Positions 7,665 through 16,283 are shown, counted from the first letter of the stretch. The stretch: 64,000 bases of DNA from Bradyrhizobium embrapense (GCF_001189235.2 NZ_LFIP02000011.1:169491-233490), one strand, 5' to 3'. A program made the numbers and translations. The notes: generated by a model not told the origin, from the sequence alone.

Positions 7665-8693
7665 ATGCGGATCGCGCAGCTTGCTCCCTTGGCCGAGAGT
7701 GTTCCTCCAAGGTTGTATGGTGGCACGGAGCGGGTGATCGCATGGCTGGTGGATCAGCTGGCCGAACTCGGGCACGACGTCACCCTGTTCGCGAGTGGAG
7801 ATTCGAGAACGAAGGGGAAGCTCCATGCTGTTTGGCCGCGCGCGTTGCGGTTGGGGCGGAAGGGCGTCGATCCAAATGCCGCCTGCGCTCTGCTGATTGA
7901 GGCCATCGCCGAGCGCGCAGGCGAATTCGATGTGATCCACTCGCATGTCGACTGGTTGCCTCTACCAGTCCTAGCTCGCTCGGGTGTGCCGTTTCTGACG
8001 ACCATGCATGGGCGGCTCGATCTTCCCGGCTTGTCCGACGTCGTCGGCGCGTTTCCGCAGGCCCCATTCGTCTCCATTTCAGACAATCAACGCCAGCCCC
8101 TTCCGGGCGCGCACTGGATCGCGACGATTCCGCACGGACTACCCAAGGATCTGTTTTGGCCGTCTTACGAATCGGGTTCGTACCTGGCTTTTCTCGGGCG
8201 ACTTACCGCGGAGAAAGGCCCAGAGGATGCAATACGCATCGCCCGCGCCGTCCGGATGCCGCTGCGGATTGCCGCCAAGATTCCCCGTGCGGAGACGGTC
8301 TACTTCAAAAAGAAGCTCGAGCATGAGATCGACGGAGAGAATATCATGCTGATCGGCGAGGTAGACGAAGTCCGCAAGCAACCGTTCCTCGCGGGTGCCG
8401 CCGCCTTGCTGTTCCCGATCAATTGGCCCGAGCCCTTCGGCCTGGTGATGATCGAGGCAATGGCGTGTGGGACGCCTGTGATCGCCTATCGCTCCGGATC
8501 GGTCCCGGAAATAGTGGAGGACGGAGTCACCGGCTTTATTGTGGACAGCGAGGAGCAGGCGATCGAAGCCGTCAAGGAAGCCGTGCGGCTGGACAGAAGA
8601 ACGGTCCGCGCCCGCTTCGAGGATCGTTTTGTCGCCCGTCGCATGGCGAGGGAATACGAAAGCCGGTATCGCGAGCTGGTCGCACGCAGTTGA
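7665..8693 (+). CDS. Glycosyltransferase family 4
   Basis: A 342-residue GT-B fold glycosyltransferase that would move a sugar from a nucleotide-sugar to an acceptor in the cytoplasm. The N-terminal domain starts IAQLAPLAESVPPRLYGGTE, with the GGTE loop at about residues 19-22. The C-terminal donor domain carries FLGRLTAEKGPEDAIRIA (about 173-190) and the E-x7-E signature EPFGLVMIEAMACGTPVIA (about 255-273). It is the last gene of a tight unit with two small proteins. The donor and acceptor are not evident; trehalose or exopolysaccharide roles under stress are possible. Confidence 0.85.
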   Translation: MRIAQLAPLAESVPPRLYGGTERVIAWLVDQLAELGHDVTLFASGDSRTKGKLHAVWPRALRLGRKGVDPNAACALLIEAIAERAGEFDVIHSHVDWLPLPVLARSGVPFLTTMHGRLDLPGLSDVVGAFPQAPFVSISDNQRQPLPGAHWIATIPHGLPKDLFWPSYESGSYLAFLGRLTAEKGPEDAIRIARAVRMPLRIAAKIPRAETVYFKKKLEHEIDGENIMLIGEVDEVRKQPFLAGAAALLFPINWPEPFGLVMIEAMACGTPVIAYRSGSVPEIVEDGVTGFIVDSEEQAIEAVKEAVRLDRRTVRARFEDRFVARRMAREYESRYRELVARS

Positions 8694-8940
8694 CGCCGCT
8701 CGAAGAACTCGGTGCTGCTGCTCTCGCGCTCAAGTCCGACGGTCAGTCCGACGCTGTGGCGGAGAGGGAATGGCCAGCGGTCTTTGCCCGTTCGGCCCAG
8801 GCCAGAACTCCAGGTGCGTTAGCGGGCGGACGAGGGTTCTGTAGGTTAATGCGCGCTTGCCATTCCGCGAAGCAGCATCCCCGGCTCGCCGGAGAAAGTC
8901 CTAGCATCGATCTCGCGCAATTGCCGAAATTTCCCGATTC

Positions 8941-8965
8941 GGAACCGAACGCCACGCCGAGGGTT
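8941..8965 (+). promoter_or_regulatory. EcfG-type stress promoter
   Basis: GGAAC (8941-8945), 17 nt, GTT (8963-8965). The ATG of the large DUF1236 gene at 8994 lies 29 nt downstream of the -10 element. The 247 nt before this site hold no gene. Confidence 0.65.
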
Positions 8966-8993
8966 GATCGGCTTCCACATTAGGGAGATTCAG

Positions 8994-10100
8994 ATGAACA
9001 AGCGTTTATTCTTGGCCACGACCGCTGCGGTCGCCATCGCGACTTCGGCGTTTGCGCAGTCTTCTCCAAACACGTCAAGCTCCAGTCCGTCCACGACGCA
9101 GCGTCAGCAGGATACATCGACCACGTCGCCCTCGACATCGACCACGTCACCCGGTTCGTCATCCGGACCCGCACCGACGAATCCTTCGTCGAATTCCGCC
9201 CAGACGCAGGCTCCGTCGACGAACGGTCAGACCGCGGCCGGCCAGTCGTCCAATTCCGGAAGCGGCACGAACACGACACAAGCGCCTGCCCCGAACAATT
9301 CGGCCAACCAGGCTCAGACCAATCCCTCCAACCAGGGCACAACACCCTCGAACCAGGCGCAGACCAATCCGCCATCAAGCACGAACAATCAGACGCAGAG
9401 CGCCAATCCGCCCGCGTCGAACACCAACCAGGCGCAGTCGCCGATGGGTAGCGGATCGACAAACGCCGCGCAGCAGCCAAACAATCAGCAAAACACTGCT
9501 GACCGTTCCTCGAACACCAACGTGAATGCCGCGGCGAACATCAACGACCAGCAGCGGACGCGCATCAGCACGTCGATCTCGCACCTAAACGTGCAGCCGC
9601 TCACCAGCGTGAACTTCTCGTTATCGGTGGGCACCGTCGTGCCGCGGGACGTCCACCTGCAGCCACTGCCCGCCGACGTCGTCGAGATCGTGCCCCAGTA
9701 TCGAGGCTATAACTTCGTCCTGGTGAAAGACGAGATCGTGATCGTGGAGCCGTCCACCTACAAGATCGTGACGGTCCTGCCCTACTCCGGCCGCTCGACC
9801 GCGTCGGCGCCGGCGCGCACCGAGCAGCGTAGGGTAACGTTCAGCGACCGCGATCGCGAGGTCGTCCGCAAGCACGCCAAGGCGCGCCCGGTCGAACGCG
9901 AGAGTCGCACGACCGGCAGTACCGTCCGGACCGAGATGCGGACCGGCGAGCGCGTGCCGGAGGACGTTGAGATTGAGACCTTCCCGGACGAGGTCTATCG
10001 GGATGCTCCGAGCCTTCGCGAGTACCGGTACATCAACCGGGACAGCCGTACCTACATCGTCGAGCCCCACGAACGTCGCATCATCGAAGAGATCGACTGA
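8994..10100 (+). CDS. Large exported protein with two DUF1236 domains
   Basis: A 368-residue exported protein. After a signal peptide (about 1-21) comes a long low-complexity region of about 160 residues made of serine, threonine, asparagine, glutamine and proline. Two DUF1236 domains follow: one with VVPRDVHLQPLPADV and one at the C terminus with RVPEDVEIETFPDEV, ending RRIIEEID. The ending closely matches that of the 114-residue paralogue at 5401. GGGAG precedes the ATG at 8994. The low-complexity part looks like a flexible spacer across the envelope. Function unknown; the stress promoter suggests envelope stress. Confidence 0.75.
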   Translation: MNKRLFLATTAAVAIATSAFAQSSPNTSSSSPSTTQRQQDTSTTSPSTSTTSPGSSSGPAPTNPSSNSAQTQAPSTNGQTAAGQSSNSGSGTNTTQAPAPNNSANQAQTNPSNQGTTPSNQAQTNPPSSTNNQTQSANPPASNTNQAQSPMGSGSTNAAQQPNNQQNTADRSSNTNVNAAANINDQQRTRISTSISHLNVQPLTSVNFSLSVGTVVPRDVHLQPLPADVVEIVPQYRGYNFVLVKDEIVIVEPSTYKIVTVLPYSGRSTASAPARTEQRRVTFSDRDREVVRKHAKARPVERESRTTGSTVRTEMRTGERVPEDVEIETFPDEVYRDAPSLREYRYINRDSRTYIVEPHERRIIEEID

Positions 10101-10117
10101 CTCGCGCAAAGGAGAAC

Positions 10118-10446
10118 ATGATGAAGACCGTCCTTCTAGTCTAGGAGCGCTCGGGGCCACGCTGTCGGCCTCTGCGGGTGCCGCCCAGTCGCGCCCGCGG
10201 CCATCGCGACGACCGAGGTTGGTGGCGCCAAGCAGATCCGTCTCTTCTGTGACGAGTATGGCCGTTGCTGCCGGACGCCGACCCGCGGCCCCCGCTACGT
10301 CCACCGCCGCTACGGCAGGGACGACGAGTATGTGGTTCGCCGAAGTCACGGCCACTATGGCCGCCCCCGGCTGCTACGTCCGCGGCTATGGCTACTACGG
10401 TGGTCCCCCGAGCATCGGCTTCAGCTTCGGCACCCGAAGCTGGTGA
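10118..10446 (+). pseudogene. Frame-disrupted exported protein gene
   Basis: Starts with ATG behind AAAGGAG, 17 nt after the DUF1236 gene, but stops after MMKTVLLV. The remaining protein can be followed through at least two more frames: LGALGATLSASAGAAQSRP (end of a signal peptide), IRLFCDEYGRCCRTPTRGPR, and finally GYYGGPPSIGFSFGTRSW just before the terminator. The length is not a multiple of three. The original was a small Tyr/Gly/Arg-rich exported protein. Several indels in 330 nt point to decay or to sequence errors. Confidence 0.6.
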
Positions 10447-10452
10447 ACTTGA

Positions 10453-10481
10453 GAAGGGGCCGCTCTCCGAGCGGCCCCTTC
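10453..10481 (+). terminator. Strong hairpin terminator
   Basis: A 13-bp perfect stem GAAGGGGCCGCTC / GAGCGGCCCCTTC with a 3-nt loop, followed by a T-containing stretch (GATTCTATTCT). It ends the DUF1236 transcription unit 7 nt after the pseudogene's stop. Confidence 0.85.
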
Positions 10482-10802
10482 GATTCTATTCTGCTTTCGC
10501 GGAGCACTCGCCTCGCCTGCCCTCGGAAGTTCAGATCCGGCACATCCGCCATAAGCCCACGGTTGTTGGCTGTGTTGGGATTTTTCTTGACCTCCCGGTG
10601 CACACCCGTGCGTACGCCACTTTCTAAGCGCTGTGAAACTTGAACTCTCGCTCCAATCCGTCATGGGCAAGTTTGAGCCAGCTTCAGACAAACAACGGCC
10701 ATTCCAGCAAACTATTGGAAGCGTCGGCGCCTGTGTTCGGAGCGGCGTTTGGATCGCCTGCCTCGTGGGCCAATTGACGAACGCAACCGGAGCGGCGACC
10801 TG
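10482..10802. other. Gap between convergent units
   Basis: About 320 nt between the terminator and the end of the Pro/Ala-rich gene. No frame on either strand looks like a protein. Nothing else recognised. Confidence 0.4.
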
Positions 10803-11450
10803 CTACTTGCAGCCGCGGCAAATCGTGAGCTTGCCCTTTAGTTTGTCATCTTCCCTGGGATCGACCGATTGCTGCCCAGAGACACGATCCGCTTCTTGAC
10901 CGCGCTTGGACTGCTTTGCCGCGCGCGACCTGACGGGTCGCGTCGTCCGGCTTGACGCGTCATTGTCGTCGACGGTGCCGACGCTAAAGCCATCGTAATC
11001 GGTGGCCGGCTTGGCCAATGGCGGCAGCCTGCCGATCGCCGGTGCTGGCGAAACATCGTCGGGCGCCGACGGCGTGTCCTTGACAGTGGCAGATGGTGGG
11101 GCGGATGCCAGTGGCGGCACATCTTTAGCGGCTCGGGCTGGAACCGAGCCCTTGGCGGTCTCCGCCGGCGGCGGAACGTCATCCATCGCCGGTGACGACC
11201 CAACATTGCTCTTTGCTGATGACGTCGGATGTTTGCCCGCCACCCGCGGCGGCGACACGCTCGGTGCCGCCATCGGCGGCCAAACGCTGTTGGTGGGGGC
11301 GGCGGCCGGAGGTGCCGTCCCCTGTCCACTTAACGGCGGCGGCGGAGCAAGCGAAAGTGGCGGGGCCAGCGACGTCTGACATCTCGCGCCGTCGTGGAAC
11401 AAAACACCAGCGGCCAACAAGCCAAGGGCAAACAGCGCAGCGTTTTTCAT
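10803..11450 (-). CDS. Pro/Ala-rich exported protein (215 aa)
   Basis: A signal peptide (about 1-24) is followed by roughly 150 residues dominated by proline, alanine and serine with repeated PPLA and PPxAE patterns, and then a short basic domain with a C-terminal pair of cysteines (TICRGCK). The start at 11450 opens the signal peptide; codons upstream in frame do not look coding. No family recognised. It may be an extended envelope-spanning protein. Confidence 0.55.
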   Translation of the reverse strand: MKNAALFALGLLAAGVLFHDGARCQTSLAPPLSLAPPPPLSGQGTAPPAAAPTNSVWPPMAAPSVSPPRVAGKHPTSSAKSNVGSSPAMDDVPPPAETAKGSVPARAAKDVPPLASAPPSATVKDTPSAPDDVSPAPAIGRLPPLAKPATDYDGFSVGTVDDNDASSRTTRPVRSRAAKQSKRGQEADRVSGQQSVDPREDDKLKGKLTICRGCK

Positions 11451-11654
11451 TTGGCGTTTCGCAAATCGCTTTGACTGAAAGGAATGGATCGCGTGACTTG
11501 GCCACGTTTCGGCAAAAATATCCATGCCTGAGATGGCGGTCAAAATTGACGGAAATGGGGAGTCAACGGCGGAAACGAGCGCACTTCGGTCCGCTTGTGG
11601 TCTTTCGGCAACCCTCCTTATCAGCCCCTTGAATGGATTCGTCGCGAGTCCTTA

Positions 11655-11679
11655 GGAACGCGCATCGTCTGCGACCGTT
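11655..11679 (+). promoter_or_regulatory. EcfG-type stress promoter for the DUF892 gene
   Basis: GGAAC (11655-11659), 17 nt, GTT (11677-11679). The ATG at 11715 is 36 nt downstream. DUF892 proteins are known members of general stress regulons in rhizobia, which supports the call. Confidence 0.7.
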
Positions 11680-11714
11680 GCTCCGCAAGCTCAGCTCAGA
11701 AAATGGAGTAAGCA

Positions 11715-12218
11715 ATGGGACTCTTCACCAAAGACATCAAAACGCTGAATGACCTTTTCGTGCATACCCTGCGTGACATCTATTATGCGGAGCAGCAGAT
11801 CATGAAAAACCTCCCAGACATGATCGAGAAGGCAAGCGACCGAGCTCTGAAGAAGGGATTTGAAACTCATCTCGCCGAGACGAAGAACCAGATCATGCGA
11901 CTGGAACGAGTCTTCAAGATGCACGGCGTCGAGGCCAAAGGCGTGAACTGCCCTGCGATCGATGGCATTCTGGAAGAAGCCAGTGACGTAGCCGGCGATG
12001 TCGACGACAAGACGGTGCTGGATGCGGCACTTATCGCCGCAGCCCAGGCCGTCGAGCATTACGAGATCACCCGCTACGGATCGCTGATTGCGTGGGCCAA
12101 GAGGCTGGGCCGTAATGACTGCGCTGCCGTTCTGCAGGAAACCCTCGACGAGGAAAAAGCAACGGACAAGAAGCTGAACGATATGGCCGTGAGCGGCGTC
12201 AATCAACGCGCCGCCTAA
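11715..12218 (+). CDS. DUF892 (YciE-type) ferritin-like protein
   Basis: A 167-residue protein of the YciE/DUF892 family, a four-helix ferritin-like bundle linked to osmotic and oxidative stress. Features seen are the start MGLFTKDIKTLNDLFVHTLR, the YYAEQQI segment (about 24-30) with conserved Glu, and a second metal-type helix around ALIAAAQAVEHYEITRYGSL (about 112-131). Length is typical of the family. GGAG lies 7 nt before the ATG. It heads a run of same-strand stress genes (CsbD-like, small basic, SDR, pyrophosphatase). Confidence 0.9.
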   Translation: MGLFTKDIKTLNDLFVHTLRDIYYAEQQIMKNLPDMIEKASDRALKKGFETHLAETKNQIMRLERVFKMHGVEAKGVNCPAIDGILEEASDVAGDVDDKTVLDAALIAAAQAVEHYEITRYGSLIAWAKRLGRNDCAAVLQETLDEEKATDKKLNDMAVSGVNQRAA

Positions 12219-12310
12219 TTCATCACAGCCGCACAATCGGCTACCCATGATGACAGCCGGCCAACGGTACGGCCTGCATGTCGTGCGCAATCATTCGGAG
12301 CTTAGCGGGA

Positions 12311-12703
12311 ATGAGCGTTAAGGACACTTTCGTAGGAACTGCCAAGCAATTCGTCGCCGAGATCGTAGGTGACGGAAGGCTTGCGAATGAGGGCTCGCGT
12401 CAAGCGGTCGGGAGGCGGCCGGAAACGGTCGACTTTGCAGACGATGTGGCAGGGGAAAGGCCGATGCTGCAACCCGATGAGCTGCCTGGTCCACCGGAGG
12501 TGCTACATCCGGATGAAAACCGGTTGACTGCTTTGCTCGGCCACGCCGCGCTGGCTGTTTGGGCGGACCTTCCGCGGGACGCGCAGGAACGCCTGTTCGC
12601 AGCAGCGGCAGCCGACGAAGAAATGGCAAACGCCCTTGCCTTGTTTCTGCATGATCGGCATCCGAGGACGGCGCACCCGCCCAGGCCGACACGGCTAGCG
12701 TAG
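12311..12703 (+). CDS. CsbD-like stress protein with extra C-terminal domain
   Basis: A 130-residue protein. The first 30 residues (MSVKDTFVGTAKQFVAEIVG) match the start of CsbD-type stress proteins. The middle is acidic and the C-terminal 60 residues (HAALAVWADLPRDAQERLF) form a separate helical part not found in CsbD. A GCGGGA ribosome site precedes the ATG. Either a fusion or a distinct bradyrhizobial family; only the N-terminal resemblance supports the name. Confidence 0.55.
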   Translation: MSVKDTFVGTAKQFVAEIVGDGRLANEGSRQAVGRRPETVDFADDVAGERPMLQPDELPGPPEVLHPDENRLTALLGHAALAVWADLPRDAQERLFAAAAADEEMANALALFLHDRHPRTAHPPRPTRLA

Positions 12704-12731
12704 GCCGGAACACGCCGCCGATGAGACACAG

Positions 12732-12914
12732 ATGTCAGTCAAACCCGAAAAGCCGAAAATGACATCGCCGAAACCTTCGAAGGCGGAGCGCGGCAAGCGA
12801 CGCGTTATCGTGGAGCACACTGGCAAGGCCGAAATGCAAGACCACGATCTTGTCCATGCCGAGGGTGGGACGGTCGGGCTCGGCGAAGGCGATGATCTCA
12901 ACCTCGACGACTAG
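12732..12914 (+). CDS. Small basic-acidic protein (60 aa)
   Basis: A 60-residue lysine-rich N terminus followed by a glycine- and aspartate-rich tail (GEGDDLNLDD). No membrane segment. Codon use has high third-position GC like its neighbours, and it lies between the CsbD-like and SDR genes on the same strand. Function unknown. Confidence 0.5.
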   Translation: MSVKPEKPKMTSPKPSKAERGKRRVIVEHTGKAEMQDHDLVHAEGGTVGLGEGDDLNLDD

Positions 12915-12937
12915 CCAATGACGCGAAGGATGACCGA

Positions 12938-13705
12938 ATGACCAACCGTTTTGAAGGCAAAGTCGTGATCGTGACGGGCGCGGCGTCCGGCATCGGAGCA
13001 GCAACCGCGCGCCGCTTTGCGTCCGAAGGAGCGAGCATCGTGCTTGTTGACCGCGAGGAGATGAAACTCGCGGATGTCACGAAAGAACTTGGGTTCGGCC
13101 GCGCCCTTGCTCACACGGCAGACGTCTCTGACCCAGACGCCGTGGACGAGATGGTGGCGACCACGATCAAGTACTTCGGCCGGCTCGACGTCCTCGTGAA
13201 CAACGCGGGCGTTCACGAAGGCGGAGACCCCAAGACCATTACGAACAATCAGTGGCGCAAGGTCATGGCCACCGACGTGGACGGTGTGTTTTTCGGCTGC
13301 CGCGCTGCGCTGCCCCATTTGGAGAAAACCAGGGGTTCGATAGTGAACACCGCCTCAGTGTCGGGGACCGGTGGTGACTGGGGCATGAGCCCGTATAACG
13401 CGGCGAAGGGCGCTGTGGTCAATCTTACGCGCGCTCTCGCCATGGATCTCGGTAAGAGAGGCGTGCGCGTCAATGCGGTTTGTCCATCCCTGACGCGGAC
13501 CGGAATGACCGCCGACATGATGGACGACAAGGAACTGCTGGCGAGGTTCGCCGAGCGAATCCCGCTCGGCCGCGTCTGCGAACCAGAGGAGATCGCCTCC
13601 GTGATCGCTTTCCTCGCAAGCGACGATGCGAGCTTCATGACCGGCGCCAACGTGGCCGTCGATGGCGGCGTATCTGCCTCGAACGGCCAACCGCCGCAGC
13701 AGTAG
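12938..13705 (+). CDS. Short-chain dehydrogenase/reductase
   Basis: A classical SDR of 255 residues that would reduce or oxidise a hydroxyl/keto group using NAD(P)H. It has the cofactor motif TGAASGIG (13-20), NNAG (88-91), catalytic Ser140, Tyr153 and Lys157, and a C-terminal GxxVxVDGG. Asp38 at the end of beta-2 suggests NAD rather than NADP preference. It sits in a run of stress genes, 23 nt after the 60-residue gene, and may be co-transcribed with the DUF892 gene. The substrate is not evident. Confidence 0.85.
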   Translation: MTNRFEGKVVIVTGAASGIGAATARRFASEGASIVLVDREEMKLADVTKELGFGRALAHTADVSDPDAVDEMVATTIKYFGRLDVLVNNAGVHEGGDPKTITNNQWRKVMATDVDGVFFGCRAALPHLEKTRGSIVNTASVSGTGGDWGMSPYNAAKGAVVNLTRALAMDLGKRGVRVNAVCPSLTRTGMTADMMDDKELLARFAERIPLGRVCEPEEIASVIAFLASDDASFMTGANVAVDGGVSASNGQPPQQ

Positions 13706-13808
13706 CCGGTGTTGAGCACGACCCGCCCCCTGCCGGCTCCTCGAAGCCAAATGGCTGGGCCCGACGTCCTTCTAGGAACAATCCTCGTGTCGCCCCCGTT
13801 TTCTGGGA

Positions 13809-14324
13809 ATGAACAAGCTCCTTTCACTGCCCGCTTGGGCCGACGACGAACGTGTGCATGCCATCGTCGAGACTCCGCGCGGGAGTACCTGCAAAATCGA
13901 TTTCGACCCAGAGCTCGGCTTCTTCACCCTTTCCAAGCCTTTGATGTCCGGACTCAGCTATCCATACGATTGGGGCTTTATCCCGTCCACGAGAGCCCCA
14001 GACGGCGATCCGCTCGATGTTCTGATCATCCATGACGCACAGACTTACCCCGGCGTAGTCCTCAAATGCAGGCCGGTCGGCATCCTCGAGGTCGAGCAGA
14101 AGGCCCACGGTAAGAAGGAGCGTAACGACCGCATCTTCGCCGTGCCGGACCGCTCTCCGGCCGAAACAGAGCTCATGGATATCCGTCATCTCCCCTCTCG
14201 CGCATGCGATGAACTCGAACAGTTTTTTCGGGCCACGAACGCTCTGGAGAACAAGCAGCTGAAATTCCTAGGCTGGCGGGGGCCGAGACGTGCCGTCAAG
14301 ACCATCAAGCGGCTGTCAAGGTAG
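13809..14324 (+). CDS. ppa: Inorganic pyrophosphatase
   Basis: A family I soluble pyrophosphatase (171 residues) that hydrolyses PPi to phosphate. It shows the signature DGDPLD (65-70) with its three metal-binding aspartates, the substrate-binding segment YPYDWGFIP (51-59), and VEQKAHGKKERNDRI (about 95-109). Length fits the bacterial family. No good ribosome site is seen; a GGAAC-N18-GTT element (13775-13800), one base longer than the consensus spacing, would place transcription start almost at the ATG. It is probably an extra copy besides the housekeeping gene. Confidence 0.9.
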   Translation: MNKLLSLPAWADDERVHAIVETPRGSTCKIDFDPELGFFTLSKPLMSGLSYPYDWGFIPSTRAPDGDPLDVLIIHDAQTYPGVVLKCRPVGILEVEQKAHGKKERNDRIFAVPDRSPAETELMDIRHLPSRACDELEQFFRATNALENKQLKFLGWRGPRRAVKTIKRLSR

Positions 14325-14615
14325 CGCGCGAGCTCCGCAGTCTCCCAGGCGGAGAGCATGTCTGCCACGTCGAAATCAACCCCTCCGCTACTGATTAGAC
14401 CTTAGTGGCCGTGGTGCGTGACGGTGCTGACTCTGAGCAGGTGCTCGTATCGGCCGAACTGCGGCTGAAGCAGCGGTACTCGGTCCGATTCGATTGGTGA
14501 GCGACACGATTTCATTGCAGCGTCTCCCGCCGAGCAACGGCTGGTTCGAGTACCACGAGAGCGGAACCTTCGTGAGGATGCTCAAGCCAGGCAGATCTCC
14601 TGGCCTGACAAGAAA

Positions 14616-14634
14616 CGGCCCCAGCGAGGGGCCG
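14616..14634 (-). terminator. Second hairpin of a tandem terminator
   Basis: Stem CGGCCCC / GGGGCCG (7 bp, 5-nt loop). On the minus strand it is followed by TTTCTTGTC. It shares the 16-nt sequence ACGGCCCCAGCGAGGG with the stronger hairpin 60 nt to the right. Confidence 0.6.
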
Positions 14635-14674
14635 ACGTTGCAACGCCGCAAATTGCCACTGTTCCCGAACGAGA

Positions 14675-14706
14675 ACGGCCCCAGCGAGGGCACTAGCTGG
14701 GGCCGT
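14675..14706 (-). terminator. Hairpin terminator of the 35-residue gene
   Basis: An 11-bp perfect stem (ACGGCCCCAGC at 14675-14685 and its complement at 14696-14706), followed on the minus strand by TTCTCGTTC. It lies 28 nt after the stop codon of the minus-strand gene. Confidence 0.75.
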
Positions 14707-14733
14707 GAGGTGACGCCTGAGGGGTGGCCAGCG

Positions 14734-14841
14734 TCACCAGATGAAGAGACAGATCACGCCGACGACAAGCGCGACCGACGCACCAGCCGCCAGTCCAATG
14801 ACGCTGCACTCCACACCGTCGATGTGATCGAATTTGAACAT
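14734..14841 (-). CDS. Tiny membrane protein (35 aa)
   Basis: A 35-residue protein beginning MFKFDHIDGVECSVIG, with one hydrophobic helix covering the last 20 residues. The ribosome site is weak. Support comes from the pair of terminators placed directly behind it on the same strand, which have no other gene to serve. Function unknown. Confidence 0.5.
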   Translation of the reverse strand: MFKFDHIDGVECSVIGLAAGASVALVVGVICLFIW

Positions 14842-15192
14842 GCAGGCCAGTCTGAGGTTGGATGGTGGTTCGCGCATTTGCTTTTGAATGGCAGCAAGGC
14901 GACTTGTTGCTCTGTGTAATCGCGGGGATTTCCCGGTCGGCCCAGACTGCCCGCATGTCACCATTTGAAACGATGCAACTTGCCGAAGTAAGCAATGGCC
15001 GGATGGTCGGACCGGTCGAGCCGGACGCGCCTCCATGAGGCTGCCGATAGCTGGAGGAAGGGTTGCTTGTCAGATCGAGGCTCTTGAACGATCTTCCGTC
15101 TACCGGATGATCCGCCGTGCTTCGCATCCGCACTCCGAGCCGGCTCTTTGAGCGGAGCGCGCGGCGAAGCAAGGCGTTGGCGCTTAGCAGCC
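14842..15192. other. Intergenic region without a clear gene
   Basis: About 350 nt between divergent small genes. Several open frames exist but all are shadows with poor codon use. No exact EcfG-type site was found. Confidence 0.4.
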
Positions 15193-15375
15193 ATGAAGCT
15201 ACTAACAGAGTATATTGAGCACGCTTTGCAATTTGAGCGCCTCGCCGCCGGCGAGAGTGATCTCAGGCTGAAAGCGCAATTCATGCAGCAGGCGAAGGAC
15301 TATCGGAAGTTGGCGGCCGATCGGGCCAAGCGCTACGGGCTTCCGCCACCGAGCCCTCCGTCTGAGGCTGAATAA
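15193..15375 (+). CDS. Small helical hypothetical protein (60 aa)
   Basis: A 60-residue helical protein beginning MKLLTEYIEHALQFERLAAG, then AQFMQQAKDYRKLAADRA, with a proline-rich end (PPPSPPSE). Proteins of this shape are common in bradyrhizobial genomes and have no known function. The ATG at 15193 is preferred to one 45 nt upstream because the conserved-looking part starts here. Confidence 0.6.
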   Translation: MKLLTEYIEHALQFERLAAGESDLRLKAQFMQQAKDYRKLAADRAKRYGLPPPSPPSEAE

Positions 15376-15398
15376 GTCTTGTTGGATCCTTTCCGGCG

Positions 15399-15968
15399 TT
15401 ACAGAACCGTCTCGATCAGACCCAACGTCCTCGCCTCCTGCGCCTCCAAATACCAGTTTGACGTCGCCTTCTGCATGACCTCATCGATGGTTACGTTCGA
15501 TCCCAGGATTAGATTTTGAAAGCCCTCGTTCTGTATGGCGATCGAGCATTCGATTTCGTTGAGCGTCGCTCTCACAACCGCAATGCATGTCGTTAAAGGG
15601 CCATCGATCACCAAGCTCTTCGAAAGCTTGCGTTCATGGATCATCAGTCGCGTGCCGCGCGCGACGTATCTGTTCGGCCGCGCAAAGAAGCTCATGAACG
15701 TAACGCCCGCCGAATAAATCACAGCCTTACCGAGGAATACAAAGCGACGTTGCGGCTCCGTTTCGCTCGCGAACCGCACGTCCTCCCCCATCATTCGGGC
15801 GACCTCGGGGTCCCCACCCAAGGTCGACAGCTCGATCACGACAAGGTCTTTGCCGGCCGCGTTGTCGAACTGCGTTCGAAAGGCGGTGTACATGTTATAG
15901 TCGACAATGCCAGAGAGGCTAATCGCCGGCGATTTGAAGGCAGTCGCCGGTAGCGTTGCGAGTTGCAT
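15399..15968 (-). CDS. ClpP/crotonase-fold protease-like protein
   Basis: A 189-residue protein of the ClpP-like fold, probably a serine peptidase. The likely nucleophile is Ser86 in YSAG and the base His111 in MIHERK, in the same order and spacing as in ClpP. It lacks the usual GASASM-type context, so it belongs to a divergent group. No ClpX or ClpA partner is near. AAAGGA lies before the ATG. A stress role is likely from context. It could also have lost peptidase activity. Confidence 0.65.
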   Translation of the reverse strand: MQLATLPATAFKSPAISLSGIVDYNMYTAFRTQFDNAAGKDLVVIELSTLGGDPEVARMMGEDVRFASETEPQRRFVFLGKAVIYSAGVTFMSFFARPNRYVARGTRLMIHERKLSKSLVIDGPLTTCIAVVRATLNEIECSIAIQNEGFQNLILGSNVTIDEVMQKATSNWYLEAQEARTLGLIETVL

Positions 15969-16099
15969 CTAATATCCTTTCGCGGCTTCAGTTCTCTGAC
16001 TACCCGCAGATGCCGTACCGGTTCCCGATCGGCCTACGCACCGAGCGGACTGGCTTTAGGAATCTGAAATTACTCCCGGGATTTCATCACGGAACAATC

Positions 16100-16283
16100 A
16101 TGCCAGCAGGATCGTGGTCCGCTGAAGAAGAGAAAGGAGCTATTGCAATTGATCCGGGAGACCGGGATGACATGGCGCGGGATCGCCCAGAAGCTCGGCC
16201 GTACCGAGGCGGCGGTCAGCGCCCGGCTGACCATCATCCGAAAGCGGAGTATCGGGACCTATGACGCTGAAGGGTTCAGCTAG
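16100..16283 (+). pseudogene. Frameshifted SANT/Myb-like DNA-binding gene
   Basis: The frame starts MPAGSWSAEEEK and then, after a one-base shift near 16135, continues as ELLQLIRETGMTWRGIAQKL and GRTEAAVSARLTIIRK. Joined, this is a short helix-turn-helix protein of the SANT/Myb type (W-x-EE-x-LL-x-LI and T-W-x-x-IA-x-x-LGRT). The length is not a multiple of three. Its stop overlaps the stop of the convergent 66-residue gene. Decay or a sequence error. Confidence 0.55.

Larger units (their letters stand above)
14325..14733. other. Convergent gap with two terminators
   Basis: About 410 nt. It holds two related hairpins, listed separately, that serve the minus-strand 35-residue gene. A short imperfect CTCCGC/GCGGAG stem at 14333-14355 may end the pyrophosphatase message. 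No coding frame is convincing. Confidence 0.5.

Noticed and set aside
14494..14919. 141-codon plus-strand frame
   Set aside because: It runs through two terminator hairpins, which create its repeated NGPSEG motif; not a gene.
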